A stretch of DNA of 64,000 nucleotides from Armatimonadota bacterium (GTDB taxonomy: Bacteria; Armatimonadota; Fimbriimonadia; Fimbriimonadales; Fimbriimonadaceae). The notes under the pieces were generated by a model. That model searched no databases, was not told the DNA's origin, and was given only the letters and a program-made list of their open reading frames with translations. A program made the position numbers and the translations under genes. Of this stretch, positions 1-9,463 are shown in pieces; the first letter of the stretch is position 1, and each line of letters begins with the position of its first letter. The stretch covers positions 100,667 to 164,666 of the forward strand of contig DAIDHV010000001.1 of assembly GCA_027451905.1 (NCBI GenBank). Direction: 5' to 3'.

Positions 1-419
1 GACCCCTCGGCCACGTGGTAGGAATCACAAACCAATGGGCTTTCTCAGACGGCGAACTCTTTAGCGAATACTTTAAGCGGCTAAAAATTGGCCCCTTGGT
101 CGGTCACCGCACCGGTGGCGGCGAAATAGGATCGGGGAACGGATATCCGCTAGCAAATGGAAGCAGCATCTATGTTCCAAACTACGGAGCTTGGGTACCG
201 TCTGGCCATTGGGTTGTGGAAGGACGTGGAGTCGAACCTGATTATCCCGTCGCTCAAGATCCAAAACTGGTTATGGAAGGGAAAGACCCTCAGCTCGACA
301 AAGCAATCCAGCTGATATTGGCAGACCTCAAAGCTCATCCTTTCCAACTGCCAACTCCGCCAAAATTCCCGAGCCATACCGGATTTAGTCGCCAAGAAAA
401 AGGTGTTTCAAAGAGATAG
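1..419 (+). CDS. C-terminal part of a tricorn-like S41 serine peptidase (5' truncated by window edge)
   Basis: The frame is open from base 3 with no start, so the gene begins before the window; the first in-frame GTG at 15 is internal. The visible 138 or so residues match the C-terminal catalytic half of tricorn/C-terminal-processing proteases: ITNQWAFSDGE carries the likely nucleophilic serine, followed by the GHRTGGG turn and the GVEPDYPV segment typical of tricorn proteases. These enzymes degrade peptides and often carry a signal peptide or beta-propeller at the N terminus, which cannot be seen here. The tail after residue 110 is basic and low in structure. Family assignment is good; the exact subclass (tricorn versus CtpA) rests on the GVEPDYPV motif. 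Confidence 0.8.
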   Translation, partial: PLGHVVGITNQWAFSDGELFSEYFKRLKIGPLVGHRTGGGEIGSGNGYPLANGSSIYVPNYGAWVPSGHWVVEGRGVEPDYPVAQDPKLVMEGKDPQLDKAIQLILADLKAHPFQLPTPPKFPSHTGFSRQEKGVSKR

Positions 420-481
420 GCTCCTTCAGCCATGAAAAGCTAATTGAGGCTGACAGAGGCTACCGCCACTGCACCAAATTT

Positions 482-991
482 ATGGAAAAGACCGCAAGCC
501 AATCAGGACAGTTTGAGGAAGCTCTGAATTTAGAGCTTCCCGTCCTTTTTCGGGTAGCCAAACGTCTGACCCAAAATTTGCAGGAAGCCGAAGACCTTGT
601 TAGCCAAACCGTCTTTAAAGCTTTTCGATCTCAGACTGACTTTGATGGAAGATTCCTTCGAAGCTGGTTGATTCGCATTTTACGAAATGAGTTTTCGATG
701 GCTTGCAGGTCTCAGAAAATGCATCCTAAAGTTGTTTCCGTAGACCAGGCCTTAAGTGAACCAAACGACGCTGGCAAGAGCGTGGTAGATTCTGACCTTA
801 GAATTGACTTATTTGCGGCCCTTGATGCACTTCCTGAGGAATATCGGATTCCAATTGCATTATGTGATGTAGAGGAACTCAGTTACGAAGAAGCCGCTAA
901 GACATTAGACATGCCAGTTGGCACATTACGCTCCCGATTGCATCGGGGTAGACGGCTCATGAGGCAAATACTTATGAAGGGGGAAAAATGA
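482..991 (+). CDS. ECF-type RNA polymerase sigma factor
   Basis: A 169-residue protein with the two conserved sigma-70 parts of ECF factors. Region 2 lies around residues 25-75 (AEDLVSQTVFKAF, then RSWLIRILRNEF), which binds core polymerase and melts the -10. Region 4 is a helix-turn-helix at about 115-165 (LPEEYRIPIALCDVEELSYEE, then GTLRSRLHRGRRLM), which reads the -35. There is no region 1 or 3, as expected for ECF factors. Its stop overlaps the next start in an ATGA (988-991), so the two are probably translationally coupled. The neighbour looks like a zinc-binding anti-sigma factor, suggesting a stress- or envelope-responsive pair. The signal and regulon are not visible. Confidence 0.9.
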   Translation: MEKTASQSGQFEEALNLELPVLFRVAKRLTQNLQEAEDLVSQTVFKAFRSQTDFDGRFLRSWLIRILRNEFSMACRSQKMHPKVVSVDQALSEPNDAGKSVVDSDLRIDLFAALDALPEEYRIPIALCDVEELSYEEAAKTLDMPVGTLRSRLHRGRRLMRQILMKGEK

Positions 992-1290
992 GTAAGGGGC
1001 CCGAGTTTTATAAGGAAAAATGGTACGAGCGTCCATGCTTCTTTATGGAAGGCAAACTTCAAGACGAAGTTGACGGCAAAAATGGATTCTGGGCAAAGAT
1101 TTGGGTTCGGAGCCACCTGTTCTACTGTTTTCGGTGCAGAGGATTTTTTAAGGACATCGGAAAATTGAAATCAAGGCTCTTTAAGCAAAAAGAGCAAGAG
1201 ACTTCCCCTGACGCTCTTGAAGCCCTGAAACAAAGAATCCAAGCTGAATTGCATCACGATCGTGAAGACAACAAGCCCGAAAGTCATTGA
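988..1290 (+). CDS. Small ZAS-like putative anti-sigma factor
   Basis: A 100-residue soluble protein whose ATG overlaps the sigma factor stop by 4 nt. Residues 43-50 read HLFYCFRC, an H-x3-C-x2-C arrangement like the zinc motif of ZAS anti-sigma factors, followed by a basic amphipathic stretch (RGFFKDIGKLKSRLFK). The usual upstream conserved histidine of ZAS domains is not obvious, although Cys17 is a possible fourth ligand. The C-terminal third is charged and probably helical. Operon position and the motif support an anti-sigma role, but no transmembrane segment is present, so it would act in the cytoplasm, perhaps as a redox or metal switch. Function is inferred. Confidence 0.6.
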   Translation: MSKGPEFYKEKWYERPCFFMEGKLQDEVDGKNGFWAKIWVRSHLFYCFRCRGFFKDIGKLKSRLFKQKEQETSPDALEALKQRIQAELHHDREDNKPESH

Positions 1291-1332
1291 GATTCCTTCC
1301 CTTTTGCAGATTCCGGCTACACTATTGCAAAC

Positions 1333-2055
1333 ATGGCGTCATCTTCAGATTCTAAGCTAGTTGGGGTCGGCCCTGCCCTTGTTGCGGAAGCTATCGGGAC
1401 CTTTGCCCTGATCTTTGTGGGCTGCATGGCAATCGGCGTTGGCAAACTTGCCTACAACGATTCGGGACTTGTTGGCATTGCCTTGGCCCATGGCTTAACC
1501 ATTGCGGTGATGGTCAGTGCAACCGCGGCAGTGAGCGGAGGTCATCTGAACCCAGGAGTTACGGCTGGGCTTTGGGTTGGCAAAAAAATAGACAGCACGA
1601 AAGCTCTGCTTTACATGGTTTCTCAGCTGCTTGGAGCCTTTGTAGCGGCTCTGGTTGCAATTGAGCTGCTTCCAACATCGTTCCTTCCAAGGGGAAATGC
1701 GGCTACGGTTGGCATACCCGCCCTCCACCGGGCGGTCCCGATGGTCAATGGCATTATCATTGAAGCGATAGCGACTTTCTTTTTGGTTTTTGTTGTCTAC
1801 GGCACTGCGGTAGATCGAAGAGCCCCCAAAGTTGGTGGATTATTCATTGGCCTAACAATCACCCTCAACATTCTTTGGTGTGGCCCTTTGACCGGTGGGG
1901 CAATCAACCCCGCCAGATGGTTTGGGCCCGCATTGGCGACGGCAAATTTTTCGAATTGGGAGGTTTGGACCATCGGCCCCATCATCGGCGGGATATTGGC
2001 GGGTTTGCTATATACGTCCGTGATTGAATCAAAAACGCAAGATCCTGCATCATAA
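1333..2055 (+). CDS. MIP-family channel (aquaporin/glycerol facilitator-like)
   Basis: A 240-residue integral membrane protein with six predicted transmembrane helices and two half-helix loops. The second loop has the classic NPAR (GGAINPARWFGPAL), but the first reads N73-P74-G75 (SGGHLNPGVTAG) instead of NPA. The helix-5 region before the second loop (LNILWCGP) lacks the histidine of AqpZ-type water channels and looks more like plant TIP or archaeal AqpM sequences, so water, glycerol, urea or ammonia are all possible substrates. It lies 42 bp after the anti-sigma candidate on the same strand and may belong to the same transcript. No obvious Shine-Dalgarno precedes the ATG. Confidence 0.88.
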   Translation: MASSSDSKLVGVGPALVAEAIGTFALIFVGCMAIGVGKLAYNDSGLVGIALAHGLTIAVMVSATAAVSGGHLNPGVTAGLWVGKKIDSTKALLYMVSQLLGAFVAALVAIELLPTSFLPRGNAATVGIPALHRAVPMVNGIIIEAIATFFLVFVVYGTAVDRRAPKVGGLFIGLTITLNILWCGPLTGGAINPARWFGPALATANFSNWEVWTIGPIIGGILAGLLYTSVIESKTQDPAS

Positions 2056-2112
2056 ATCATCTTGCATTACGTTAAGTAAGGAGATGTCAATAGGATTTAT
2101 GGAGCCAATGAT

Positions 2113-2676
2113 ATGAGTCAGCCATCATCCGGCCAAAGGCAAGTTTTGGTGAACTGTAATGGCTACACCTTTTACAATGAATTCAAGTGCTTGGTCGGCG
2201 AAACAAGTCCATTTCAAAAAGTATTGCTGCTGGGAGGATTCAGCAAAAAAGTAGTGCTTAATCCTGGCACCAAGTCTCTGACAATCTACCGTCGAGTCTT
2301 CTGGATAAAAGTTGAACCTAGGCATATTGAATTTGATGAGGTGACAGCCATTCTCTTTGATGATAAAATCCATCAAGTCAGTGACTATAGCAACTTTTAC
2401 AGTCGCTACAGCGCGGAATTTCTTTCCTATATTAGGGTCACTTGGGAAAGAATATCGGTGTTATTAGCCTTAAAAGATGGAAGTCATGCTCTCCTTTTCA
2501 CTCTCACGGGTGCTGCCAAGACTGAGGACAACGTGTTTTCATTATTTTTTGGGGATTTGCAATTACCGCAGCAATCCGTCGTAGCCCAAGATCGTTCCAA
2601 TTCCGTCGCCAAAAACTATGCCCAAGCCCTTTCCAATGTCATTGGTGCGCCGATCAGCAAATCGCTGAACATCTAA
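2113..2676 (+). CDS. Conserved-looking protein of unknown function (187 aa)
   Basis: No family recognised. The ATG at 2113 is preceded by GGAG seven bases upstream (2101-2104). The protein is soluble, without signal peptide or transmembrane helix. It is rich in alternating beta-type segments (KVVLNPGTKSLTIYRRVFWIK, then RHIEFDEVTAILFDD), reminiscent of a PH-like or bacterial PH-domain fold that often starts with a basic, strand-rich half. This fold suggestion is only an impression from the strand pattern. It ends 73 bp before the convergent pseudopilin gene. Confidence 0.6.
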   Translation: MSQPSSGQRQVLVNCNGYTFYNEFKCLVGETSPFQKVLLLGGFSKKVVLNPGTKSLTIYRRVFWIKVEPRHIEFDEVTAILFDDKIHQVSDYSNFYSRYSAEFLSYIRVTWERISVLLALKDGSHALLFTLTGAAKTEDNVFSLFFGDLQLPQQSVVAQDRSNSVAKNYAQALSNVIGAPISKSLNI

Positions 2677-2689
2677 AAATTTGCCGGTT

Positions 2690-2721
2690 ATAAAAAAACA
2701 GGCCACCCGATAAAGGGTGGC
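2690..2721 (-). terminator. Rho-independent terminator of the pseudopilin gene
   Basis: On the minus strand a perfect 7-bp stem (GCCACCC / GGGTGGC at 2702-2708 and 2715-2721) with a 6-nt loop is followed by CTGTTTTTTTATAA. It lies 28 bp downstream of the stop of the minus-strand pseudopilin. The plus-strand side has no U-run. Confidence 0.85.
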
Positions 2722-2748
2722 ACTGTCGATCTCCTCGGAAGTAAAAGT

Positions 2749-3687
2749 CTAATTACAGGCTGGATGGGCTCCGTCTGCGTCCGTTGTCCACAAACAGATA
2801 TCTCCAACCACTTCGGAGTATTGAATGGCTTTGGCATGACCATCAGCAAATTGGCAGTTGATCGGGCCATTGAACAAGGACTCTCCATTGAGAATCGCTT
2901 GAGCGTAGTTAGGTGACGCCCAATTTGCGTTGTAGCTCCAGGTGGAATTGCCAATGTTCATCCAGTAGCTAAGGTAGAAGCTTGAAGTTCCCGCCTGAGA
3001 GATCCAGTTCTGCTCGTTTCCGTTCAGCTTTGCAGTCTGGGTAAAGCCAGAGTTGTTCATAACGTCAGGAGCGGCTCCATAGTAGGTGCTGTCCACAAGC
3101 ATGATTGTGCTTGCAATTCTTGGCACGCTGGTGCTCGAAACAGGGGTCACGTTGGCAGGACCACCTGCAAACGGAGTTGCAGGGCTAAGGTACGGATCGT
3201 TATGGCCGTAGCTGTTTTGTCCACCGTAGTCAATTCCGGTACAGCCTGCTGCCAAACAAGGCATCGTTCCCCCAATATCGCCGGTGAACTTGTTGCTTCC
3301 CGCTGGATCAATAAAGATGTTCTGGTTCTTTGCGTAAGGCTGAAGCATAAAGATCCAGAAGAATCGGCTGAGGGCCGATGCCTTCGTACCGCCGTCATTG
3401 GGTCCAAGATTCTTAAACTGAGGCAATGGGTTGCCGGTTCCGTCGTTGTACTCGTCGCAAATGTGCCACGTAGGAACGTTACAGTTGTTGCGGTGAGGGT
3501 AGAAAATATCGTCGGAATCGTTCATGTAAATCATGGTTGCGGTACCGAGCTCCTTCATGTTGGAAAGGTCAGAAATCTTCTTTGCGGCGAGTTTTGCTTG
3601 CGCAAAGACGGGGAAAAGGATCGCTGCCAAAATTGCGATAATCGCAATGACAACCAAAAGTTCAATAAGGGTAAATGCTTTTCGCAT
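2749..3687 (-). CDS. Pseudopilin with prepilin N-terminal methylation signal (DUF1559-like)
   Basis: A 312-residue secreted protein. It starts [20 protein letters not shown], a type III prepilin-peptidase signal with a short basic leader, cleavage before F5 and glutamate at +5, followed by LFPVFAQAK. The rest is extracellular, with aromatic, Gly- and Asn-rich stretches, several cysteines ([17 protein letters not shown]) and a C-terminal [13 protein letters not shown] element found in this large family (DUF1559/H-X9-DG type). Such proteins are expanded in Armatimonadota and Planctomycetota. They are exported through a type II/type IV pilus machine, but individual roles are unknown. No secretion genes adjoin it. 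The window contains two more copies (46.6 and 48.6 kb). Its own terminator follows. Confidence 0.88.
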   Translation of the reverse strand: MRKAFTLIELLVVIAIIAILAAILFPVFAQAKLAAKKISDLSNMKELGTATMIYMNDSDDIFYPHRNNCNVPTWHICDEYNDGTGNPLPQFKNLGPNDGGTKASALSRFFWIFMLQPYAKNQNIFIDPAGSNKFTGDIGGTMPCLAAGCTGIDYGGQNSYGHNDPYLSPATPFAGGPANVTPVSSTSVPRIASTIMLVDSTYYGAAPDVMNNSGFTQTAKLNGNEQNWISQAGTSSFYLSYWMNIGNSTWSYNANWASPNYAQAILNGESLFNGPINCQFADGHAKAIQYSEVVGDICLWTTDADGAHPACN

Positions 3688-3963
3688 GGTTTGTGTTTCT
3701 CACTTTGCCTTCTGTTACGAAGAACAAGGAAAGTGTGAAGGAGCTAAGTTAAGAAATCTTTAAGCATTGATTAAAGATTCGTTAAAGCCAGTCCTAAACA
3801 AATCTTGCAGGTCGTTGTAATCACTAACTTTTAAAGAAAAACTTATTTTTTAAAGAACTTATTAGAATTTAAATTTATTGCAATTTAATAATGATGAGAT
3901 TGCAAGATTTTAAGAAAACTCGCCCTGTTGACCTTGCCAAAAACAGCAAACCCGAAGTTAAAG

Positions 3964-6042
3964 CTAAAGTGAAACGAGCTTTGAAAAGTCTCCAACTGAC
4001 TTCAAAACCAAGGAGCAGGCATCAATTAAAGAAAGCCTTGCCGATCTAATTTCAGGATCAGAGTCCATAACCATCGTCTCCTCAAAAAAGGTGTTAATCG
4101 GAGCTTCAAGACTCAATAACGTGCTTTTGGCGGCATCAAGGTCATAGCTTTGCAAAGACTTGGCTATGCTGGCTCCGGCATTCTCTAAAGCGGCTGCAAG
4201 TTGAGTCCCGCTTTCCGAATGAAGTTTCTCGATTTTCTGAGAGAGGCGGGCGCCGTCAAAAAGCTCCCCTTTCTTTTTTGATGATTCCACCAAGTTCAGC
4301 GGACGGGTTGCAGTCTGGACAAATCCGGGCAGTTGCGAGAGTTCATTCATCACTTCACACCGAAATCGAACGAGACGTGGGTGAAGCAAGTCCTCAACCG
4401 AGCTAGAGGCTATCACCGATTCTAGGACGTCATAACGAAACTGCTCAAACAAACTTTCATAGCGAGACTTAAACAAGAAGTGAAGGTTTTCAAACATCTT
4501 GTCAAAGGAAATTTCAAAACCTTGGTGCTGATAAAGTCCAGCCGCACGGACAAAACATGGCGCCAAAGTTGCTTGAACTTCTTGCCAAGAAAGGGCCAGC
4601 TCTATGATGGCAGTTGCTGCTCTTCTTAACCCATAGGGATCGCTAGAACCTGAAGGGACCTCGCCAATTCCCAAAAAACCAGCCAGTTTGTCGGCCGCAT
4701 CAGCCACCGTGAGCCTCCAGCCCGTGCGGGCAGACACATCAACTGGATCCGCATTGCTCATAAGCTTGTATTGAGTTTTGATCGCACTGCAGACTGGCTC
4801 GGCAAAGCCTTCTCGCTTGGCATATTCGCCGCCAATGATGCCCTGCAAGCTTGGCAATTCGCTCACCAGACCGGTGGAAAGATCGGCCTTCGCAAATAAC
4901 CCGGCCCGCGCGGCAAGGTCAACCTCGCTTTCATCGGCCCTCGTTTGACCTGCAATGTAACTGGTAAGGTCATGAAGCCTTTCCGACCGATCCCTGACCG
5001 TGCCAAGATCGGCGTGGAACACAATCCGATCGGTTAAATCCAAAAACTCTGCCAAAGACTTCTTTTGATCTTCCTTAAAAAAGAACTGGGCATCGTCTAA
5101 TCTTGCATTCAGCACCCATTCGGTGCCCCTCCTCACCGAATCATCCTCTCCTCCGTTGCGAACAAAAACAAACTGGTTCACCAACATGTTCTTGCCATTT
5201 CGGACCGGGAACATTTTCTCGTGCTTGGCCATTGCCGTTACCAAAACATCTTCTGGCAGGTCTAAATGTTCTTCTTTAAACTCACCAGCGATCGCGGTTG
5301 GCCATTCGCAAAGGTAGCCATTTTCTTCCAGAAGTTCGATAGAAATGTCCACTTTCCCACCGGGGAGAGCCATTGACTGCTGCTTGATCATTTCCATTCT
5401 CACCGCGGGATCAGGTTCTACTTTTCTGGCTCTCAGTTCTTGCAACAGCTCTTCTTGCGTCCTTGCTTTAAACTTTTCAGGAGAGTAAAAGCGGTGACCT
5501 CTTGATTCCAATCCGCTACGGATACCTTGGATTTCAAACTCAATGGGCTCGCCATCCAGAGATGCTAAAAGCCACCGAATCGGACGGGCAAAGCGCATGG
5601 AACCAGATCCCCATCTCATTGACTTTTCGAAAGTTAGAGACTTGATTGCATCAGGAAGCAATTCTTGAAGAATGTGCTGAGCGCTTTTGCCTACCACCAT
5701 TTTTTGAATCCAAACATAGCCGTCTCTGACCTCAACCGAAGCGGGATCAACCCCATTTGACTTGCAAAATCCAATTAACGGAGGCAAAGGCTTCCCGTCA
5801 TCTCCAAAAGCGGCTTTAACGGCTGGCCCTCGACTTTCCTTTGAGAAATCCTCCTGCCTAGATGGAATTCCGGTTACTCCAACAATGAGCCGACGCGGAG
5901 TTGAGAACTTAACCCCCTGAAATGGAATGCCAAACTCAGCGGTTAGCCTTATCAGAATTGCAGACAGCAAATCTGCGCATGCAGAGGCAACAAATGAGGC
6001 AGGAAGTTCTTCACACCCCAGTTCGAAAAGCAAGTTTGGCAT
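3964..6042 (-). CDS. glyS: Glycyl-tRNA synthetase beta subunit
   Basis: A 692-residue protein, the usual length for GlyS of the alpha2-beta2 bacterial enzyme. The start MPNLLFELGCEELPASFV is the family N terminus. FARPIRWLLASLDGEPIEFE, the central HD-like region and the C-terminal DALR-type anticodon-binding part (about residues 575-680) all fit. The beta subunit recognises tRNA-Gly and works with GlyQ, which is not in this window, so the subunits are unlinked or far apart. It is the last gene of a minus-strand run with maf (52 bp upstream) and an erpA-like gene. No T-box leader is evident in the short gap. Confidence 0.97.
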   Translation of the reverse strand: MPNLLFELGCEELPASFVASACADLLSAILIRLTAEFGIPFQGVKFSTPRRLIVGVTGIPSRQEDFSKESRGPAVKAAFGDDGKPLPPLIGFCKSNGVDPASVEVRDGYVWIQKMVVGKSAQHILQELLPDAIKSLTFEKSMRWGSGSMRFARPIRWLLASLDGEPIEFEIQGIRSGLESRGHRFYSPEKFKARTQEELLQELRARKVEPDPAVRMEMIKQQSMALPGGKVDISIELLEENGYLCEWPTAIAGEFKEEHLDLPEDVLVTAMAKHEKMFPVRNGKNMLVNQFVFVRNGGEDDSVRRGTEWVLNARLDDAQFFFKEDQKKSLAEFLDLTDRIVFHADLGTVRDRSERLHDLTSYIAGQTRADESEVDLAARAGLFAKADLSTGLVSELPSLQGIIGGEYAKREGFAEPVCSAIKTQYKLMSNADPVDVSARTGWRLTVADAADKLAGFLGIGEVPSGSSDPYGLRRAATAIIELALSWQEVQATLAPCFVRAAGLYQHQGFEISFDKMFENLHFLFKSRYESLFEQFRYDVLESVIASSSVEDLLHPRLVRFRCEVMNELSQLPGFVQTATRPLNLVESSKKKGELFDGARLSQKIEKLHSESGTQLAAALENAGASIAKSLQSYDLDAAKSTLLSLEAPINTFFEETMVMDSDPEIRSARLSLIDACSLVLKSVGDFSKLVSL

Positions 6043-6094
6043 GAAGCCATAAGAATACTTGTTTAATGGCTCAGCTCACTTTGTTCTGCCAGAG

Positions 6095-6787
6095 CTACCG
6101 GCTCGTGGCTAACCAAAGCAGTTGGCCAAGAAGAGCCACCGGCAATCCAATGACGGTGTTGATGTCTCCTTCTATTTCGCTGACAAAGCCAGCGGCTCCT
6201 TCTTGAATTCCATAAGAGCCGGCTTTATCAAGAGGAAGTTCGGTCTGAACGTACCTCTCTATTTCCGATGGTGAGAGCTTGCGGAAGGTCACCTTGGTTT
6301 CAGCAACATCTTGGTAAGCCTGAAAACTGTCTGGATCGCTGCTATCTGGAAATGTCTGGGCAGCAATCACGCAGACACCGGTGTAGACATGGTGAGTCTT
6401 GCCACTGAGCTCGGAAAGCATTTCTATGGCCTCGTCAGTCGAGCTAGGCTTCTCATACCTTTGCCTGCCAATTGCAACGACGGTATCGGCGCCAATGACC
6501 AAATTTGGGGTTGCGCCTGAACTAAAAGGCAGCGATTTTGCAACCGCAAAGGCTTTCCTATAAGCAAGTTCCTGGCATAAGGCGCGAGGTTCCCATTCCG
6601 GCGGCAAGTTTTCATCTATGCCCGAAACAATAACCTCAAATTTCGGGCAGATCGTGCCTAAAAGCTGCTGGCGACGCGGTGATGAACTTGCAAGAACAAT
6701 GTGATAACGATCAAGTTGTTCTAGGGGCTCCCCGAGATGGTTTGGTCTGCTCAGATCAAGAACCGCAGCCGCAGGAACCGCAGCCAC
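6095..6787 (-). CDS. maf: Maf-family nucleotide pyrophosphatase
   Basis: The core of about 200 residues begins near 6700 with IVLASSSPRRQQLL, the Maf P-loop-like signature, then VIGADTVVAI and KAGSYGIQEGAAGF. Maf proteins hydrolyse non-canonical or canonical NTPs (dTTP, UTP, modified bases) and are linked to septum formation. The start is uncertain. No ATG, GTG or TTG lies in frame between the upstream gene's stop (6756) and the core. The nearest canonical codon is GTG 6787, overlapping the upstream gene by about 30 bp; CTG at 6754 is an alternative, and ATG 6904 would add a tail that merely translates the upstream gene in another frame. Likely cotranscribed with the erpA-like gene and glyS. 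Confidence 0.9.
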   Translation of the reverse strand: MAAVPAAAVLDLSRPNHLGEPLEQLDRYHIVLASSSPRRQQLLGTICPKFEVIVSGIDENLPPEWEPRALCQELAYRKAFAVAKSLPFSSGATPNLVIGADTVVAIGRQRYEKPSSTDEAIEMLSELSGKTHHVYTGVCVIAAQTFPDSSDPDSFQAYQDVAETKVTFRKLSPSEIERYVQTELPLDKAGSYGIQEGAAGFVSEIEGDINTVIGLPVALLGQLLWLATSR

Positions 6788-7133
6788 AGCCGCCGCCACC
6801 GGAACCTTCAGTCTTAAAGCTTGATCCACAGCCACAGCTGCTGACAGCGTTGGGATTTTCGATTTTGAATCCGCCGCCCATGGGATCATCCACGTAATCC
6901 ACACTCGAACCGTTCATGTAATTCAGACTCAGGGCATCAACATAGACCTTGACTCCGTTCTCATCAAAAATCTGATCGTTAGCCTCGGGAGGATTGTCAT
7001 CAAGTGCCATTCCGTAAGAAAGCCCACTGCATCCGCCTCCTGCAACCCAAACACGTAAAGCTGCATTGGGCTTGTTTTCCGATGAAATCAAATCTTTCAA
7101 TTCAGTTGCGGCGCGTTCCGTCAATGTGATCAT
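6756..7133 (-). CDS. erpA: A-type Fe-S carrier (HesB/IscA/ErpA family) with extra Cys-rich tail
   Basis: A 125-residue protein counted from ATG 7133 (MITLTERAATEL), which has GGA upstream; a TTG at 7148 would add five residues. The three canonical cluster-binding cysteines are present: C35 in GGGCSGLSYG, and C100 and C102 in SSCGCGSSF. The family normally ends here, but this protein continues with a glycine-rich linker and CGCGSCGCGS, adding four cysteines. A-type carriers hand Fe-S clusters to apoproteins. The tail could be a second metal site or a low-complexity expansion. The tail DNA also overlaps the possible start region of maf. Assignment to ErpA rather than SufA or IscA is not certain. 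Confidence 0.9.
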   Translation of the reverse strand: MITLTERAATELKDLISSENKPNAALRVWVAGGGCSGLSYGMALDDNPPEANDQIFDENGVKVYVDALSLNYMNGSSVDYVDDPMGGGFKIENPNAVSSCGCGSSFKTEGSGGGGCGCGSCGCGS

Positions 7134-7310
7134 TATTTTTCCAGCCAAGAACCTCTTTGCCTATACGCAAAAGTCCTTAATATCTTATTCCATTATACGA
7201 GGCAACTCCTTGAAATGACGCCTTGTTTAGCCTCTCCTGAAACAAAAATTGATGAATATGTTAAAATGTCTGATCCCCGAAGGCGTGGAAACTCAATCCC
7301 AGGAAATTTG

Positions 7311-8986
<1,676 letters not shown>

Positions 8987-8992
8987 AGAAAA

Positions 8993-9235
8993 ATGCCATA
9001 CGTCGTAACTGAACCCTGCATCGGAGTCAAAGATAAGTCCTGCATGACGGTCTGTCCCGTCAATTGCATTTATGAAGCTGAGGATCAGGTTTATATCAAC
9101 CCCGATGAATGTATTGACTGTGGACTCTGCGAGCCAGAATGCCCCGTAACCGCTATTTTTGTTGATACAGACGTTCCTGCAAAGTGGAAAGACTATATCG
9201 AAAAAAATCGAATTGAAGCCGAAAAACTTGCCTAG
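8993..9235 (+). CDS. fdxA: 7Fe-type ferredoxin ([3Fe-4S][4Fe-4S])
   Basis: An 80-residue protein starting [11 protein letters not shown], as in bacterial 7Fe ferredoxins. The first site is C9-x7-C17-x3-C21-P with Val at the position (12) that is Cys in 4Fe sites, so a 3Fe cluster is likely. The second is [12 protein letters not shown]. The C-terminal acidic/basic helix ([18 protein letters not shown]) is typical. It is a small cytoplasmic electron carrier. Its position 7 bp after the PII gene, in an amt-PII-ferredoxin run, suggests coexpression under nitrogen control. That link is unusual and is inferred only from spacing. Confidence 0.92.
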   Translation: MPYVVTEPCIGVKDKSCMTVCPVNCIYEAEDQVYINPDECIDCGLCEPECPVTAIFVDTDVPAKWKDYIEKNRIEAEKLA

Positions 9236-9245
9236 GACGTTTGCG

Positions 9246-9278
9246 GCATTGTGGCTGCAAATCAGGCCGCCACAATGC
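9246..9278 (+). terminator. Hairpin after the amt-PII-ferredoxin operon
   Basis: A perfect 10-bp stem (GCATTGTGGC at 9246-9255, GCCACAATGC at 9269-9278) with a 13-nt loop begins 10 bp after the ferredoxin stop. The following bases are only weakly T-rich (GTCTTAGCC), so it may be a terminator of modest strength or an mRNA 3' stabiliser. Confidence 0.6.
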
Positions 9279-9463
9279 GTCTTAGCCAGCTTACGGCGCA
9301 AGAAGATGGTTCCTTAGGGGCACTTACCAATGAAAGTTTCCTAATCACAATGAAACTGATATGGAAATTGTCAACTTTGACGGACTAACTACTGAGAGAC
9401 TTTTGGATAGGAATTCTGAGTTTTTCCAAACTTTTCCCACTTGGATTACAATAAGACAATAAG

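Noticed and set aside
3202-3738. 178-aa plus-strand open frame
   Set aside because: It is antisense to the pseudopilin gene and has no family features; the pseudopilin signal on the minus strand is decisive.
6043-6094. T-box leader for glyS
   Set aside because: The gap is only 52 bp and the gene appears to be cotranscribed with maf; no T-box sequence was found.
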